From Acidiferrobacteraceae bacterium (lineage in GTDB: Bacteria; Pseudomonadota; Gammaproteobacteria; Arenicellales; UBA868): a stretch of 14,009 nucleotides of DNA. A program made the position numbers and the translations under genes. The DNA lies in assembly GCA_002731295.1 (NCBI GenBank), contig PCBE01000008.1, forward strand, positions 2,343-16,351, read 5' to 3'. How positions within the stretch are numbered: position 1 is the stretch's first letter; the number at the start of each line of letters is the position of its first letter. This document shows, piece by piece, positions 1 through 7,442 of the stretch. The notes beneath the pieces are model-generated. The model did not search any database. It had not been told where the DNA came from and worked only from the letters and a program-made list of their open reading frames with translations.

Positions 1-261
1 GTACTGCTGCCCCGTTCCGGCCTGGGCCATAAACACGGCATCGTTCTGGGTAACCTGGTGGGATTGATCGACAGCGATTACCAGGGTGAAGTCAAAGTGT
101 CTTGCTGGAATCGTGGTTCATTGGATTTCCACATCGAACCGGGGGATCGAATTGCCCAGATGGCATTCCTGCCGCTTGTGAAAGTTGATTTTGAAGTCGT
201 TGATTCCTTTGAGAAAAGTGATCGACACCATGGAGGTTTCGGGCACACTGGCACCGCCTGA
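1..261 (+). CDS. dut: dUTP diphosphatase, C-terminal part (5' end outside window)
   Basis: Hydrolyses dUTP to dUMP and PPi, keeping uracil out of DNA and feeding dTMP synthesis; a cytosolic homotrimer. The frame is open from base 1 to the TGA at 259-261 and gives 86 residues, a little over half of the usual ~151. Seen in order: motif 2 ([11 protein letters not shown]), motif 3 with the catalytic Asp ([12 protein letters not shown]), motif 4 ([10 protein letters not shown]) and the Gly-rich C-terminal motif 5 that closes over the nucleotide (HHGGFGHTG). The stretch [19 protein letters not shown] is nearly identical to the E. coli enzyme as I remember it, which supports a gammaproteobacterial host. 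In many gammaproteobacteria dut lies between coaBC and algC/argB or slmA; here lpd follows instead. The family call is very secure. Confidence 0.97.
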   Translation, partial: VLLPRSGLGHKHGIVLGNLVGLIDSDYQGEVKVSCWNRGSLDFHIEPGDRIAQMAFLPLVKVDFEVVDSFEKSDRHHGGFGHTGTA

Positions 262-358
262 TTACACATCTCACGATATGCCGGACAGTTCGGATTCGAC
301 CGCACCGGTACTGTAAGCGTAACCAATCCATCCTCAAACCAGATCACTAGAACTGAAG

Positions 359-1795
359 ATGGCTGAAGCCACTTTTGATGTTGTCGTCATCGGTGCCGGA
401 CCCGCCGGCTATGTTTGCGCAATACGCTGTGCTCAGCTCGGTTTACGCACTGCCTGCGTTGATCAACGGATAAATAATGCGGGCGAGCCTGCACCTGGCG
501 GGACCTGCCTAAATGTGGGCTGCATCCCATCAAAAGCACTGCTGGACAGCTCGTTACATGTTGAACAATTGCACCAGGAATTTACCAAGCACGGTATTTT
601 TGTTGACACCGTAGAGCTGGACATTCCACAGATGATGGAACGTAAAGACAGGATCATCGCTGAACTGACTGATGGGATAGGCACGCTTTTTAAGGCCAAC
701 GGCGTGACTGCGATTCACGGCTACGGCAGACTTCTACCTGAACTCCGTATCGAAGTCACACCAGTAACAGGCAGTCACACGCCCAACATTATAGACAGCA
801 GACACGTAGTCATCGCGACAGGGGCTGAGCCGATGGCCCTACCTGGCCTACCTTTCGATGGTGAGCATATTATTGATTCTTCTGCTGCTCTGTCACTGCT
901 CAAAGTTCCCGAGGCACTGGGTATTATCGGTGCCGGCGTTGTTGGACTGGAACTCGGCAGTGTGTGGCGCCGCCTGGGTGCGAAGGTGACGATACTCGAA
1001 GCAACAAAGACTTTGTTACCCGCGGCTGACCCACAGATTGCACGTGAAGCCCAACGCCAGTTCAAGAAACAAAATCTTAATATTCACCTGGATTGTCGAG
1101 TGACAAGTGCCACCGTGAAGAACAATGGTTGCGAGGTGATCTATCTTCAAGGAGAACAGGAACAGAAACTTACGGTCGACAAACTGATCGTCGCGATAGG
1201 TCGCCAGCCACACACGGATGGGCTTCTCGACCCGGCGACTGGCCTGACCCTTGATAGCCACGGTTTTATCGAAGTTGATGAAAACTGTCTGACCGGTGAA
1301 CACAACGTCTGGGCAATCGGCGACTCAGTCCACGGCCCCATGCTGGCCCACAAGGCCTCTGAAGAAGGTGTTGCTGTGGCTGAGAGAATTGCGACCGGTC
1401 AAGGCCACATTGATCGTGATGTGATTCCTTGGATTATCTACACGGACCCTGAAATAGCCTGGGTGGGCTTAACCGAACTCGACCTTAAACAAGCCCAGCA
1501 GCCTTATTCGATCGGATTGTTCCCTTTTGCGGCGACCGGACGCGCCAAAGCCCAAGGCAAAACCGAAGGTTTCGTTAAGATTCTCTCGGATAACGCTACT
1601 GACCAGATTCTGGGAATACATATGATTGGTTCACATATTTCTGAATTAATAGGCGAAGCCGTGCTTGCGATGAAGTCGAGGATTACAGCCACTGACCTGT
1701 CGAAAACTATACATGCGCACCCAACCCTGTCAGAAGCAATCCATGAAGCTGCCCTGTCGGCACACGGCCGCGCGATACATATCACGAATCGTTAA
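359..1795 (+). CDS. lpd: Dihydrolipoyl dehydrogenase (E3)
   Basis: FAD enzyme that re-oxidises dihydrolipoamide on 2-oxo-acid dehydrogenase complexes (or the glycine cleavage H protein) with NAD+. The 478 residues match the family's length. Seen: N-terminal FAD Rossmann motif GAGPAG (12-17); redox disulfide GGTCLNVGCIPSK with Cys50 and Cys55; a second Rossmann motif GAGVVG (191-196) for NAD; an FAD-contacting AIGD near 320; and the C-terminal dimer-interface catalytic pair in HAHPTLSEAIHEA (His454, Glu459). The insert before the disulfide and the SKALLDSS run resemble the 2-oxoglutarate-dehydrogenase-type E3 of Pseudomonas. No E1 or E2 gene is adjacent, so the partner complex is unknown. It starts 97 bp after dut at an ATG with only a weak GAAG upstream. 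Its stop lies 10 bp from the stop of the convergent hydrolase gene. Confidence 0.96.
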   Translation: MAEATFDVVVIGAGPAGYVCAIRCAQLGLRTACVDQRINNAGEPAPGGTCLNVGCIPSKALLDSSLHVEQLHQEFTKHGIFVDTVELDIPQMMERKDRIIAELTDGIGTLFKANGVTAIHGYGRLLPELRIEVTPVTGSHTPNIIDSRHVVIATGAEPMALPGLPFDGEHIIDSSAALSLLKVPEALGIIGAGVVGLELGSVWRRLGAKVTILEATKTLLPAADPQIAREAQRQFKKQNLNIHLDCRVTSATVKNNGCEVIYLQGEQEQKLTVDKLIVAIGRQPHTDGLLDPATGLTLDSHGFIEVDENCLTGEHNVWAIGDSVHGPMLAHKASEEGVAVAERIATGQGHIDRDVIPWIIYTDPEIAWVGLTELDLKQAQQPYSIGLFPFAATGRAKAQGKTEGFVKILSDNATDQILGIHMIGSHISELIGEAVLAMKSRITATDLSKTIHAHPTLSEAIHEAALSAHGRAIHITNR

Positions 1796-1805
1796 ATTGA
1801 TGGGC

Positions 1806-3407
1806 TCACACCACCACAACTGAGCCGTCTGAACGCGGATCGCTGGCACCCTCGATCAGCCCATCGGGATGTAACACAATTGCACCCGCATGCCCCATGA
1901 TATCGTCGTAAGGGCCAATCACCTCCAACTCATGACCAACAGACAACAGTCGATCAAGAACCTCGGCCGGAAATCTGTTTTCTATTCGGACATTTGTGAC
2001 CTCACTACCCCAGGTCCTCCCCAGAAGCCAACGTGGGGCGCTGATGGCCTGCTGAATACCCTGCCCATACCATGCATAACGCGAAAGAATCATCGCCTGG
2101 GTTTGCGGCTGTCCATCCCCGCCCATCGTCCCATAGGCCACAACACGGCCGTCGGGTAGATGTGCAAGCGCCGGCTGAATCGTGTGAAACGGGCGCTGGA
2201 AGGGTTTCAGACAGTTGTGGTGACCTGAATCCAATGAAAAACTGGACCCCCGGTTTTGCCATGTGATACCTGTCTGCGGCAGCACAACGCCGGAACCAAA
2301 TTCCCAATAAAGACTCTGGATAAAACTGACTACCCGACCCTGCGCATCGACAGATCCTAGCCAGACAGTATCGCCGCCGCCCTCTTTGGCAGGCCATGGG
2401 GCAGCCTGCTCCCATTTTATGGTTGTAGCGTTACGGTCAAGCAAAGCATCAGAGAGCCATTGTCGTGGGTCGACAGTCATGTGCTCAGGATCTGTCAGAT
2501 AGCGATCTCGATAACTGAACGCTCTTTTTGTCGATTCCAATAAACCGTGTATGTATTCAAAACGATCTGCATATTCAACGCCCAGCCTTGAAAATATCCC
2601 CAGCAGCATCAATGATGATATGCCCTGGGTCGGTGGCGGCATATTGAATAACACAGTCTCACCCAAACTCAACTGCAAAGGGTCTACCTGAATGGGTTGA
2701 TGCCGATTAAGGTCTGCCACTCGTAGCGGGCTGCCCACCTGTTTCAGGTCTTCAGCAATATCGTGCGCCAGTTCACCCGTATAAAAATCATCGAAGCCCC
2801 TGGCCGCAAGCCGCTCAAGTGTTAGTGCCAGTTGTGGTTGGCAAAACCTTTCTCCTGGACACAGGGTCGAGCCACTGGGCATAAATAGATTGCTGTAACC
2901 TTCAACAAATTCCAACTCGCTCCGCTTAAGGTGTGCATTCCTCGCCAGCGTATCCGTTACGGAAAATCCAGCTCTGGCATAGTAGATGGCGTCCTCGAAC
3001 AAGCGTGTTAATGGCAGTTTCCCGTCACAGTGCCTGCTACTCCATTCATAGGCCTTTCCCCAGCCTGATACTGCACCGGCAACTGTCGACGTAGCTTTGG
3101 GCCCGCGAGTGGGCATGTGCTCATATCCTGACTCACGATACCACTTTGTATCAGCAAGCTCCGCAGCAGCACCACAAGCATCAAAGCCAATTGGTTTAAT
3201 GCCTCGACCCGGGTGTATAAGCCAAAAATTGTCACCCCCCAACCCATTCATGTGCGGGTAAACCACAGCGATGCAAGCCGCCGCTGCTATCATCGCTTCG
3301 ATTGCGTTACCGCCAGCGGCCAGCACCCGTCCGCCCGCCTGCGCGGCCAGGTGATGAGGCGCTGTCACTGCACCGCCAAATCCCGAATAACCTTGTTCAA
3401 TAATCAT
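1806..3407 (-). CDS. Gamma-glutamyltransferase-family Ntn hydrolase (possibly HpxW-like amidohydrolase)
   Basis: Member of the gamma-glutamyltranspeptidase superfamily, made as a proenzyme that cuts itself to expose a catalytic Thr. Seen: PHHLAAQAG and GGNAIEA near the start, PHMNGLGGDNFWLI, PPPTQGISSLMLLGIF, and the cleavage region GGGDTVWLGSVD, where the Thr of DTVW is the predicted nucleophile (codon 358 counting from a TTG at 3440). The C-terminal part has GTMGGDGQPQTQ. There is no signal peptide, unlike periplasmic glutathione hydrolases, and the nucleophile context differs from the usual TTHxSVVD. This favours a cytosolic amidohydrolase of the oxamate-amidohydrolase (HpxW) type over true GGT; the substrate is inferred. 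I chose the ATG at 3407 (MIIEQGYSG) because family homology begins just after it. The TTG at 3440 would add 11 residues; neither start has a good ribosome site. Convergent with lpd. Confidence 0.88.
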   Translation of the reverse strand: MIIEQGYSGFGGAVTAPHHLAAQAGGRVLAAGGNAIEAMIAAAACIAVVYPHMNGLGGDNFWLIHPGRGIKPIGFDACGAAAELADTKWYRESGYEHMPTRGPKATSTVAGAVSGWGKAYEWSSRHCDGKLPLTRLFEDAIYYARAGFSVTDTLARNAHLKRSELEFVEGYSNLFMPSGSTLCPGERFCQPQLALTLERLAARGFDDFYTGELAHDIAEDLKQVGSPLRVADLNRHQPIQVDPLQLSLGETVLFNMPPPTQGISSLMLLGIFSRLGVEYADRFEYIHGLLESTKRAFSYRDRYLTDPEHMTVDPRQWLSDALLDRNATTIKWEQAAPWPAKEGGGDTVWLGSVDAQGRVVSFIQSLYWEFGSGVVLPQTGITWQNRGSSFSLDSGHHNCLKPFQRPFHTIQPALAHLPDGRVVAYGTMGGDGQPQTQAMILSRYAWYGQGIQQAISAPRWLLGRTWGSEVTNVRIENRFPAEVLDRLLSVGHELEVIGPYDDIMGHAGAIVLHPDGLIEGASDPRSDGSVVVV

Positions 3408-3546
3408 GTTGGAAATAGTCAGCGACGTGAAGAATGCCAAGAATCACAGAACCAACCAGCTAATTCAATCAAATCCACCCTGTTCTCAGCTCAAATAGTG
3501 GCCCCTCATCCCGCATTCTGGTCTAATTGACACGGCAATGTTATAC

Positions 3547-3606
3547 TTGTCAGTTGCCCTATTGCACGATGTGTCTGGGCTAATAAATATATCTTTCGAC
3601 TGACAA
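3547..3606. repeat. Short inverted repeat in the spacer before the 90-residue ORF
   Basis: TTGTCAGT (3547-3554) and ACTGACAA (3599-3606) are perfect reverse complements 44 bp apart, in the 266-bp spacer between the divergent hydrolase gene and the small ORF. They could be half-sites for a regulator or chance; no convincing promoter was found in this spacer. Confidence 0.25.
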
Positions 3607-3673
3607 AGAGACTTCTCTTCGGTGGCCGACAGACTTTAATCACTCCTAAATCCAAATCAACACAAGGTCTGAA

Positions 3674-3946
3674 ATGGCGGAAATAAAGACAATACACAGA
3701 AAAGGCGAAGCACCTATAGTGCTCGATCTCGAAAATTTTGCCCACCTCGAATACGGAATGATCGAAATCGAGAAAGCCGACCTGCCCAGCGGAGGCTCCA
3801 ACGGTCGTTGCTACAAGTATACCGTCGCCAATTCAGTATCCACAGTTACCGGTTACCGTCAGGGCACTAAAAAAGAGGTATCGAGTTATGTCTCAACCCT
3901 GATCACTGATCTTAACATTCGCACCATCCCTAAGAAAAAACTCTGA
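3674..3946 (+). CDS. Hypothetical 90-residue protein
   Basis: I do not recognise a family. The ORF has an AAGG about 7 nt before its ATG, giving some support that it is translated. The protein is soluble and charged, with no signal peptide, membrane segment or cysteine pair motif. It starts MAEIKTIHRKGEAP, has a central acidic stretch (LEYGMIEIEKADLPSGG), a Ser/Thr/Val-rich part (NSVSTVTGYRQG) and a very basic tail (RTIPKKKL). It stands alone: 266 bp separate it from the divergent hydrolase start and 178 bp from the sulfotransferase that follows on the same strand. Gene status rests on length, start context and lack of a competing ORF. Confidence 0.6.
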   Translation: MAEIKTIHRKGEAPIVLDLENFAHLEYGMIEIEKADLPSGGSNGRCYKYTVANSVSTVTGYRQGTKKEVSSYVSTLITDLNIRTIPKKKL

Positions 3947-4124
3947 TCATCGCTCTGTTTTTGTTACAGGATCTGGGTTAGCCCCTAAGACATTCTTTCG
4001 TAAAAAAACCTGGCTTCCTTAGTCGGGCATTCAGTGTCGGTGCGCCCCGGGTTTGGTGGTATGGTTGACCCCGACGCATATCAGGGGCTACAGATGACCC
4101 GTTTCTTACTTTCCTAAGCACAAC

Positions 4125-5036
4125 ATGAATAGTCAGAATCTTTTTCGGCCTACCGATATCCACGACATGCTGGAGCGTAACCAGCTGTTCTATACCGATG
4201 CCGCAATCAGGGCCTGGCGAGCTTTCAAGCCACGGGCCAGCGATATCATTATCGCCACCTTTCCAAAGAGTGGCACCACCTGGATGCAGCAAATCCTGCA
4301 TACCTTGCGTACCGGTGGTGATATGGATTTCGAAGAAATATCCATGGTCGTGCCATGGATGGAAATCGCCTACGACATGGGCATAGATCTCGGTGCAGAA
4401 CAACCCGCTCCGCGTTTGTTCAAGAGCCATCTACCAGCAGACCAGGTGCCACCTGGTGCCAGGTACATCGTGATTTTCCGTAATTCAGCCGACGTATTAC
4501 GTTCCTACTACGAATTCATGGATGGCTGGTTTTTCGAACCCGGCAGTATTTCCATCACCGAATTTGCGGAATATGCATTTTTCGATCAATCCGGCTTTGA
4601 GGATTACTGGCACCATTTAATAACCTGGTGGCCACGCAGAAGTGATCGAGATGTGCTGATGTTCTGCTATGAAGATATGAAAGAACATATCGACGAGGTA
4701 ATTAATAGCGTAGCTAATCATGCCGGTATCGATCTGGGTGAAGAATTACTCGCGACCACCAGGCTACATTCGTCGCATGCCTTCATGCGCGAACATGCGA
4801 GTCAATTTGACGAACATGCCACCCAGCAGGCTTTAAACCCGATATGTAGGTTACCCGCAGGGGGACCTGCTTCGAAGGTCACAACTGAAAAAAAGAAAGA
4901 TGAAAGGATCGAGATCCCAGCTGCCATTCATCGACGAATCGAAGGCATTTGGCAACTGCAGATAAAACCACTAACCGGTTTAGCCAGCTACAACGAGATG
5001 CGTCGGGCTATCCTCGATTCTAATAATCAGGATTAG
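4125..5036 (+). CDS. PAPS-dependent sulfotransferase
   Basis: Transfers sulfate from PAPS to a hydroxyl or amine acceptor; cytosolic, PF00685 type, 303 residues, the usual length. Seen: the 5'-phosphosulfate loop TFPKSGTTWMQQIL (45-58); FKSHLP with His102 as the likely catalytic base, matching the KTHLP motif of animal SULTs; and the 3'-phosphate-binding strand FRNSADVLRSYYEF with Arg119 and Ser127. The C-terminal third has no clear copy of the RKGxxGDWK motif found in SULTs; a Lys-rich segment (TTEKKKDERIE) lies where it would be expected, so acceptor and details are uncertain. No PAPS synthesis gene is in the window. The ribosome site is weak. The TAG stop at 5034-5036 overlaps the TAA of the convergent mttB-like gene by 3 nt. 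The link to the methylamine genes is only positional. Confidence 0.9.
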   Translation: MNSQNLFRPTDIHDMLERNQLFYTDAAIRAWRAFKPRASDIIIATFPKSGTTWMQQILHTLRTGGDMDFEEISMVVPWMEIAYDMGIDLGAEQPAPRLFKSHLPADQVPPGARYIVIFRNSADVLRSYYEFMDGWFFEPGSISITEFAEYAFFDQSGFEDYWHHLITWWPRRSDRDVLMFCYEDMKEHIDEVINSVANHAGIDLGEELLATTRLHSSHAFMREHASQFDEHATQQALNPICRLPAGGPASKVTTEKKKDERIEIPAAIHRRIEGIWQLQIKPLTGLASYNEMRRAILDSNNQD

Positions 5037-5046
5037 CGGTTTTTTT
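5020..5046 (+). terminator. Possible weak terminator after the sulfotransferase
   Basis: A 5-bp A/T-rich stem, CTAAT (5020-5024) with ATTAG (5032-5036), is followed three bases later by a run of seven T (5040-5046). It lies at the convergent ends of two genes, where a terminator is expected, but the stem is short and low in GC. Confidence 0.3.
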
Positions 5047-6601
5047 GACACCAGCGAGAGCTTCCAGCTTTCATTTCCTGTCTATCGAGGCGGATTGGGA
5101 AACGCTCACGGATTTTTTGATCGCTGTCAGGTGGAATATAGGCTGGGAAATGCGAAGTCAGTATTTGCTGCGCTTTTTCACGTGCTCGTTGTTGCATGTC
5201 TAGACTACCCTCATCCTGCCAGTCTTCGGGCGAACTGCGGTCGGCGAGCTCGGGGTAAACATACTCGGAATGCATCAGTTCCAGCGTCTGCGCGGCACCC
5301 AGATAATGCCCGGCACCATTCACTGCTTCCCTGATCACGCCCAGGTTCAGCGTTTCATCGTTGATCTCGATACCACGTACCGAGCGCAGTACGTTACCCA
5401 GGATTTCATTGTCGATAACCATGGATTCGAGGGAAGCACCGAGCAGACTTGCCGTCATACCACAGGATTCCATGATCAGATTAGCACCGGTATTGGCAGC
5501 CAGTCCGATAGTTAAACCTTTTTCATATCCAGCCTGGGCATCAGGAACTTTTGAATCAGTCATTCCCGCGCCGACGCTACGGGGCAGGTTATAAAACTTG
5601 CCCATTTGTACTGCAGCAGCGGCGAGCACCGCTTCTTCACCGCTACCTCCACTGAATGATCCGGTACGCAGGTCGGAAACAAATGGCCAGTTACCAAAAA
5701 TCATCGGATGGCCGGGACGAATCAGGTTGACCATAATCAGCGAGGCGAGTGTTTCCGCGGTATTTTGCGCAAGTGCGCCGGCCAGCGAGGCAGGAGCTGT
5801 GGCACCGGCCTGACCGGCGATCACCGACATGGTCGGTATTCCCCGGCAGGTGGCTTCACAAATTAGTGCCGCACTGTCTTCACCATAGGTCAGGGGCGAT
5901 ATTACGGGACAGGCACCTATCAGGCCAAAGGGGCTCTTCAGGTAGTCACCCTCGCTGCCCACGATCATATCGAGCATTGCGATGACGTCGTCAAAATACT
6001 CCGGTTTCATCACGGTGAGGCCCAGTAGTTTCCCGGTCGCGGCGAGTGTCGCGTAGGTACGGTTGAGCGCGAATTCTCTAAGGTCTTCGATATCAGTCGG
6101 AACCAGTACGTTACCGTAACGATGAACGTTGTCGAGTGTGTCCACCAGGCGCGCGGTATCGTAAATATCGAGTAGCGTGGAAGGCCTGTATTTACCGCTG
6201 TGAAAATCGAGCATGGATACGGCTTCCCCGGCAGCGGAAAAATGCACCTTGGCACCACCAAGATCGATGTTATGTTTTTCGTCTATCGCGCGTAATGTGA
6301 AGCTATGGCAGGCATTGGCAATAATGTCTTCAGTGAAGGAGCGGGGAAAACGAAGTCTGCCATCGCTATCGAGATTCAATCCTTTGCCGCGGGCTGCTTC
6401 GACAATTACCGGAATAGTCCCACCCATGCCAATATCTGCCAGGATATCCAGCGCGCTGGCATGGATACGCCCCATATCCGCCTCACTAAGCGGTTTGTAT
6501 GCACCACCCTCAAGACCCGGCCAGATCGCAGGTTTGATTTCCTTACGGTGCTGGGTTTTTCTCCTGGAACCACGTCGTCTTGGCAATGGATCTACCGACA
6601 T
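5033..6601 (-). CDS. MttB-family (trimethylamine-methyltransferase-like) protein without pyrrolysine
   Basis: Member of the MttB/COG5598 superfamily. Characterised members move a methyl group from a methylated amine (trimethylamine in archaea; glycine betaine, carnitine or proline betaine in bacterial MtgB/MtcB/MtpB-type enzymes) to a corrinoid protein. The 522-residue frame is open from ATG to TAA with no in-frame TAG, so it is of the non-pyrrolysine class. Seen: a basic N-terminus (RRRGSRRKTQ); GLIGACPVISPLTY (226-239); and the family block SKVPDAQAGYEKGLTIGLAANTG through ESCGMTASLLGASLESMVIDNEI (350-400). A strong Shine-Dalgarno GAGGA sits 6 nt before the ATG (5' extension GAGGAAGAG, 6604-6612). 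No corrinoid protein or activator gene is in the window, so the acceptor may be encoded elsewhere or be different. Divergent from, and probably repressed by, the adjacent TetR protein. Confidence 0.92.
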   Translation of the reverse strand: MSVDPLPRRRGSRRKTQHRKEIKPAIWPGLEGGAYKPLSEADMGRIHASALDILADIGMGGTIPVIVEAARGKGLNLDSDGRLRFPRSFTEDIIANACHSFTLRAIDEKHNIDLGGAKVHFSAAGEAVSMLDFHSGKYRPSTLLDIYDTARLVDTLDNVHRYGNVLVPTDIEDLREFALNRTYATLAATGKLLGLTVMKPEYFDDVIAMLDMIVGSEGDYLKSPFGLIGACPVISPLTYGEDSAALICEATCRGIPTMSVIAGQAGATAPASLAGALAQNTAETLASLIMVNLIRPGHPMIFGNWPFVSDLRTGSFSGGSGEEAVLAAAAVQMGKFYNLPRSVGAGMTDSKVPDAQAGYEKGLTIGLAANTGANLIMESCGMTASLLGASLESMVIDNEILGNVLRSVRGIEINDETLNLGVIREAVNGAGHYLGAAQTLELMHSEYVYPELADRSSPEDWQDEGSLDMQQRAREKAQQILTSHFPAYIPPDSDQKIRERFPIRLDRQEMKAGSSRWCQKNR

Positions 6602-6646
6602 GTCTCTTCCTCAGGTGATCTGGTAATCGTTATCATTCTCCAAACG

Positions 6647-6675
6647 TATATACCGTCAAGCGACGGCTTTGTCAA
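6647..6675 (-). promoter_or_regulatory. Sigma-70-type promoter of the mttB-like gene
   Basis: On the minus strand a perfect -35 TTGACA (6670-6675) is followed by exactly 17 bp and then TATATA (6647-6652). Transcription would begin near 6640 and give a leader of about 40 nt with a good ribosome site. The spacer is filled by operator 1, so a bound repressor would block polymerase directly. Confidence 0.75.
6652..6667. promoter_or_regulatory. Operator 1 (imperfect palindrome), likely TetR-family site
   Basis: ACCGTCAAGCGACGGC is a 7+2+7 inverted repeat with five of seven pairs intact. Read on the minus strand it matches operator 2 (plus strand) at 14 of 16 positions. It lies between the -35 and -10 of the mttB-like promoter. 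Confidence 0.72.
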
Positions 6676-6683
6676 TAAAATTT

Positions 6684-6699
6684 ACCGTCACTTGACGGT
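6684..6699. promoter_or_regulatory. Operator 2 (perfect palindrome), likely TetR-family site
   Basis: ACCGTCACTTGACGGT is a perfect 7+2+7 inverted repeat. Its centre is 32 bp, about three helical turns, from that of operator 1, so two dimers could sit on one face of the DNA. It overlaps the probable -35 of tetR and lies just upstream of the mttB-like -35, so one protein could control both directions. Confidence 0.78.
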
Positions 6700-6720
6700 G
6701 ATCAAAAATAGATATTAAAT
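6692..6720 (+). promoter_or_regulatory. Probable tetR promoter, overlapping operator 2
   Basis: TTGACG (6692-6697) is followed after 17 bp by TTAAAT (6715-6720), a 4-of-6 match to the -10, in an A/T-rich stretch. The -35 is the right half of operator 2, which suggests autorepression. Weaker than the opposing promoter. Confidence 0.5.
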
Positions 6721-6755
6721 AATACTGATAAATTCAGCAATACGTCCAATTACCT

Positions 6756-7415
6756 ATGGTTGCTTCTCCTAAAAACACCGACGCCACCAGCCGAGGAAAA
6801 CCCCGAAATGTCAGCTCACTGGAACGGCGGTTCGATATTCTCGAGGTCAGCCGAGTGCTGTTATCGGAAGAAGGTTACGATCAATTGAGTTTGCGCAAGA
6901 TCGCACGACGGGTTGGAATTCACCTGAAAACCCTGCAGCATTATTTTCCGACCAAGGAAAATCTGATCCAGTCGACATTGGAGCACACCTATACAATTTA
7001 TACCGAAGCAACCGAGAAGCTTTCCTCGCGCACTACTAATGCGGCGGAGTTATTCAAAAAGTACATCCGCTACTTGATAAAGGATGACAAGAACCGTCAA
7101 ACCGCTGGATTCTTCCTGCAGCTCTGGGCAAGGGCCCACGTCGACGAAGCTACCAATAACACCATGATGTCGATGTACGACAATCATACCGACAACCTGC
7201 TGCGATTGATGGAGCCCCTGAACCCGCAGATGGATCACAAGATGCGCAGACAACGCGCGGTTATGATAGCAGCCTTGATCGAGGGAATGATGTTGTTCAT
7301 TGGTTATGGCAAGAAACGCCATCGCGGGATCGGGAATATCGAAACGGAACTGGTCAAACTCTGTTTCCGGCTCGCGACCGACATTGAATCGACAAAGCCG
7401 TTGGAATCGAATTGA
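6756..7415 (+). CDS. TetR/AcrR-family transcriptional regulator
   Basis: 219 residues, typical for the family. The N-terminal DNA-binding domain starts after a ~20-residue basic tail: RRFDILEVSRVLLSEEGYDQLSLRKIARRVGIHLKTLQHYFPTKENL, with the helix-turn-helix at about 45-66 and the usual turn into YFPTKENL. The rest is an all-helical ligand and dimerisation domain with little conservation. Transcribed away from the mttB-like gene and 27 bp ahead of the TMADH-like gene, with which it probably forms an operon. The two palindromes in the divergent spacer are its likely targets, so it should repress both units and release them when a substrate or product binds; that is inference from position. The ATG has no clear Shine-Dalgarno, so its translation may be low. 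Confidence 0.92.
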   Translation: MVASPKNTDATSRGKPRNVSSLERRFDILEVSRVLLSEEGYDQLSLRKIARRVGIHLKTLQHYFPTKENLIQSTLEHTYTIYTEATEKLSSRTTNAAELFKKYIRYLIKDDKNRQTAGFFLQLWARAHVDEATNNTMMSMYDNHTDNLLRLMEPLNPQMDHKMRRQRAVMIAALIEGMMLFIGYGKKRHRGIGNIETELVKLCFRLATDIESTKPLESN

Positions 7416-7442
7416 TTCGAATATGGAAAACCGGATGAGACC

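Noticed and set aside
1803..1826. GGCTCA...TGAGCC stem between lpd and the convergent hydrolase gene as a shared terminator
   Set aside because: Only six pairs with a 12-nt loop, lying largely in hydrolase coding sequence, with no T run on either side.
3524..3570. TTGACA...TATACT upstream of the 90-residue ORF as a promoter
   Set aside because: The two hexamers are only 9 bp apart, too close for sigma-70 use.
3978..4430. 150-codon minus-strand ORF across the sulfotransferase start
   Set aside because: It is antisense to the conserved PAPS-binding region and resembles no known protein; a shadow frame.
6213..6718. Plus-strand 137-codon ORFs opposite the mttB-like N-terminus
   Set aside because: They run through the mttB-like promoter and operators, have no domain, and are antisense to conserved coding sequence.
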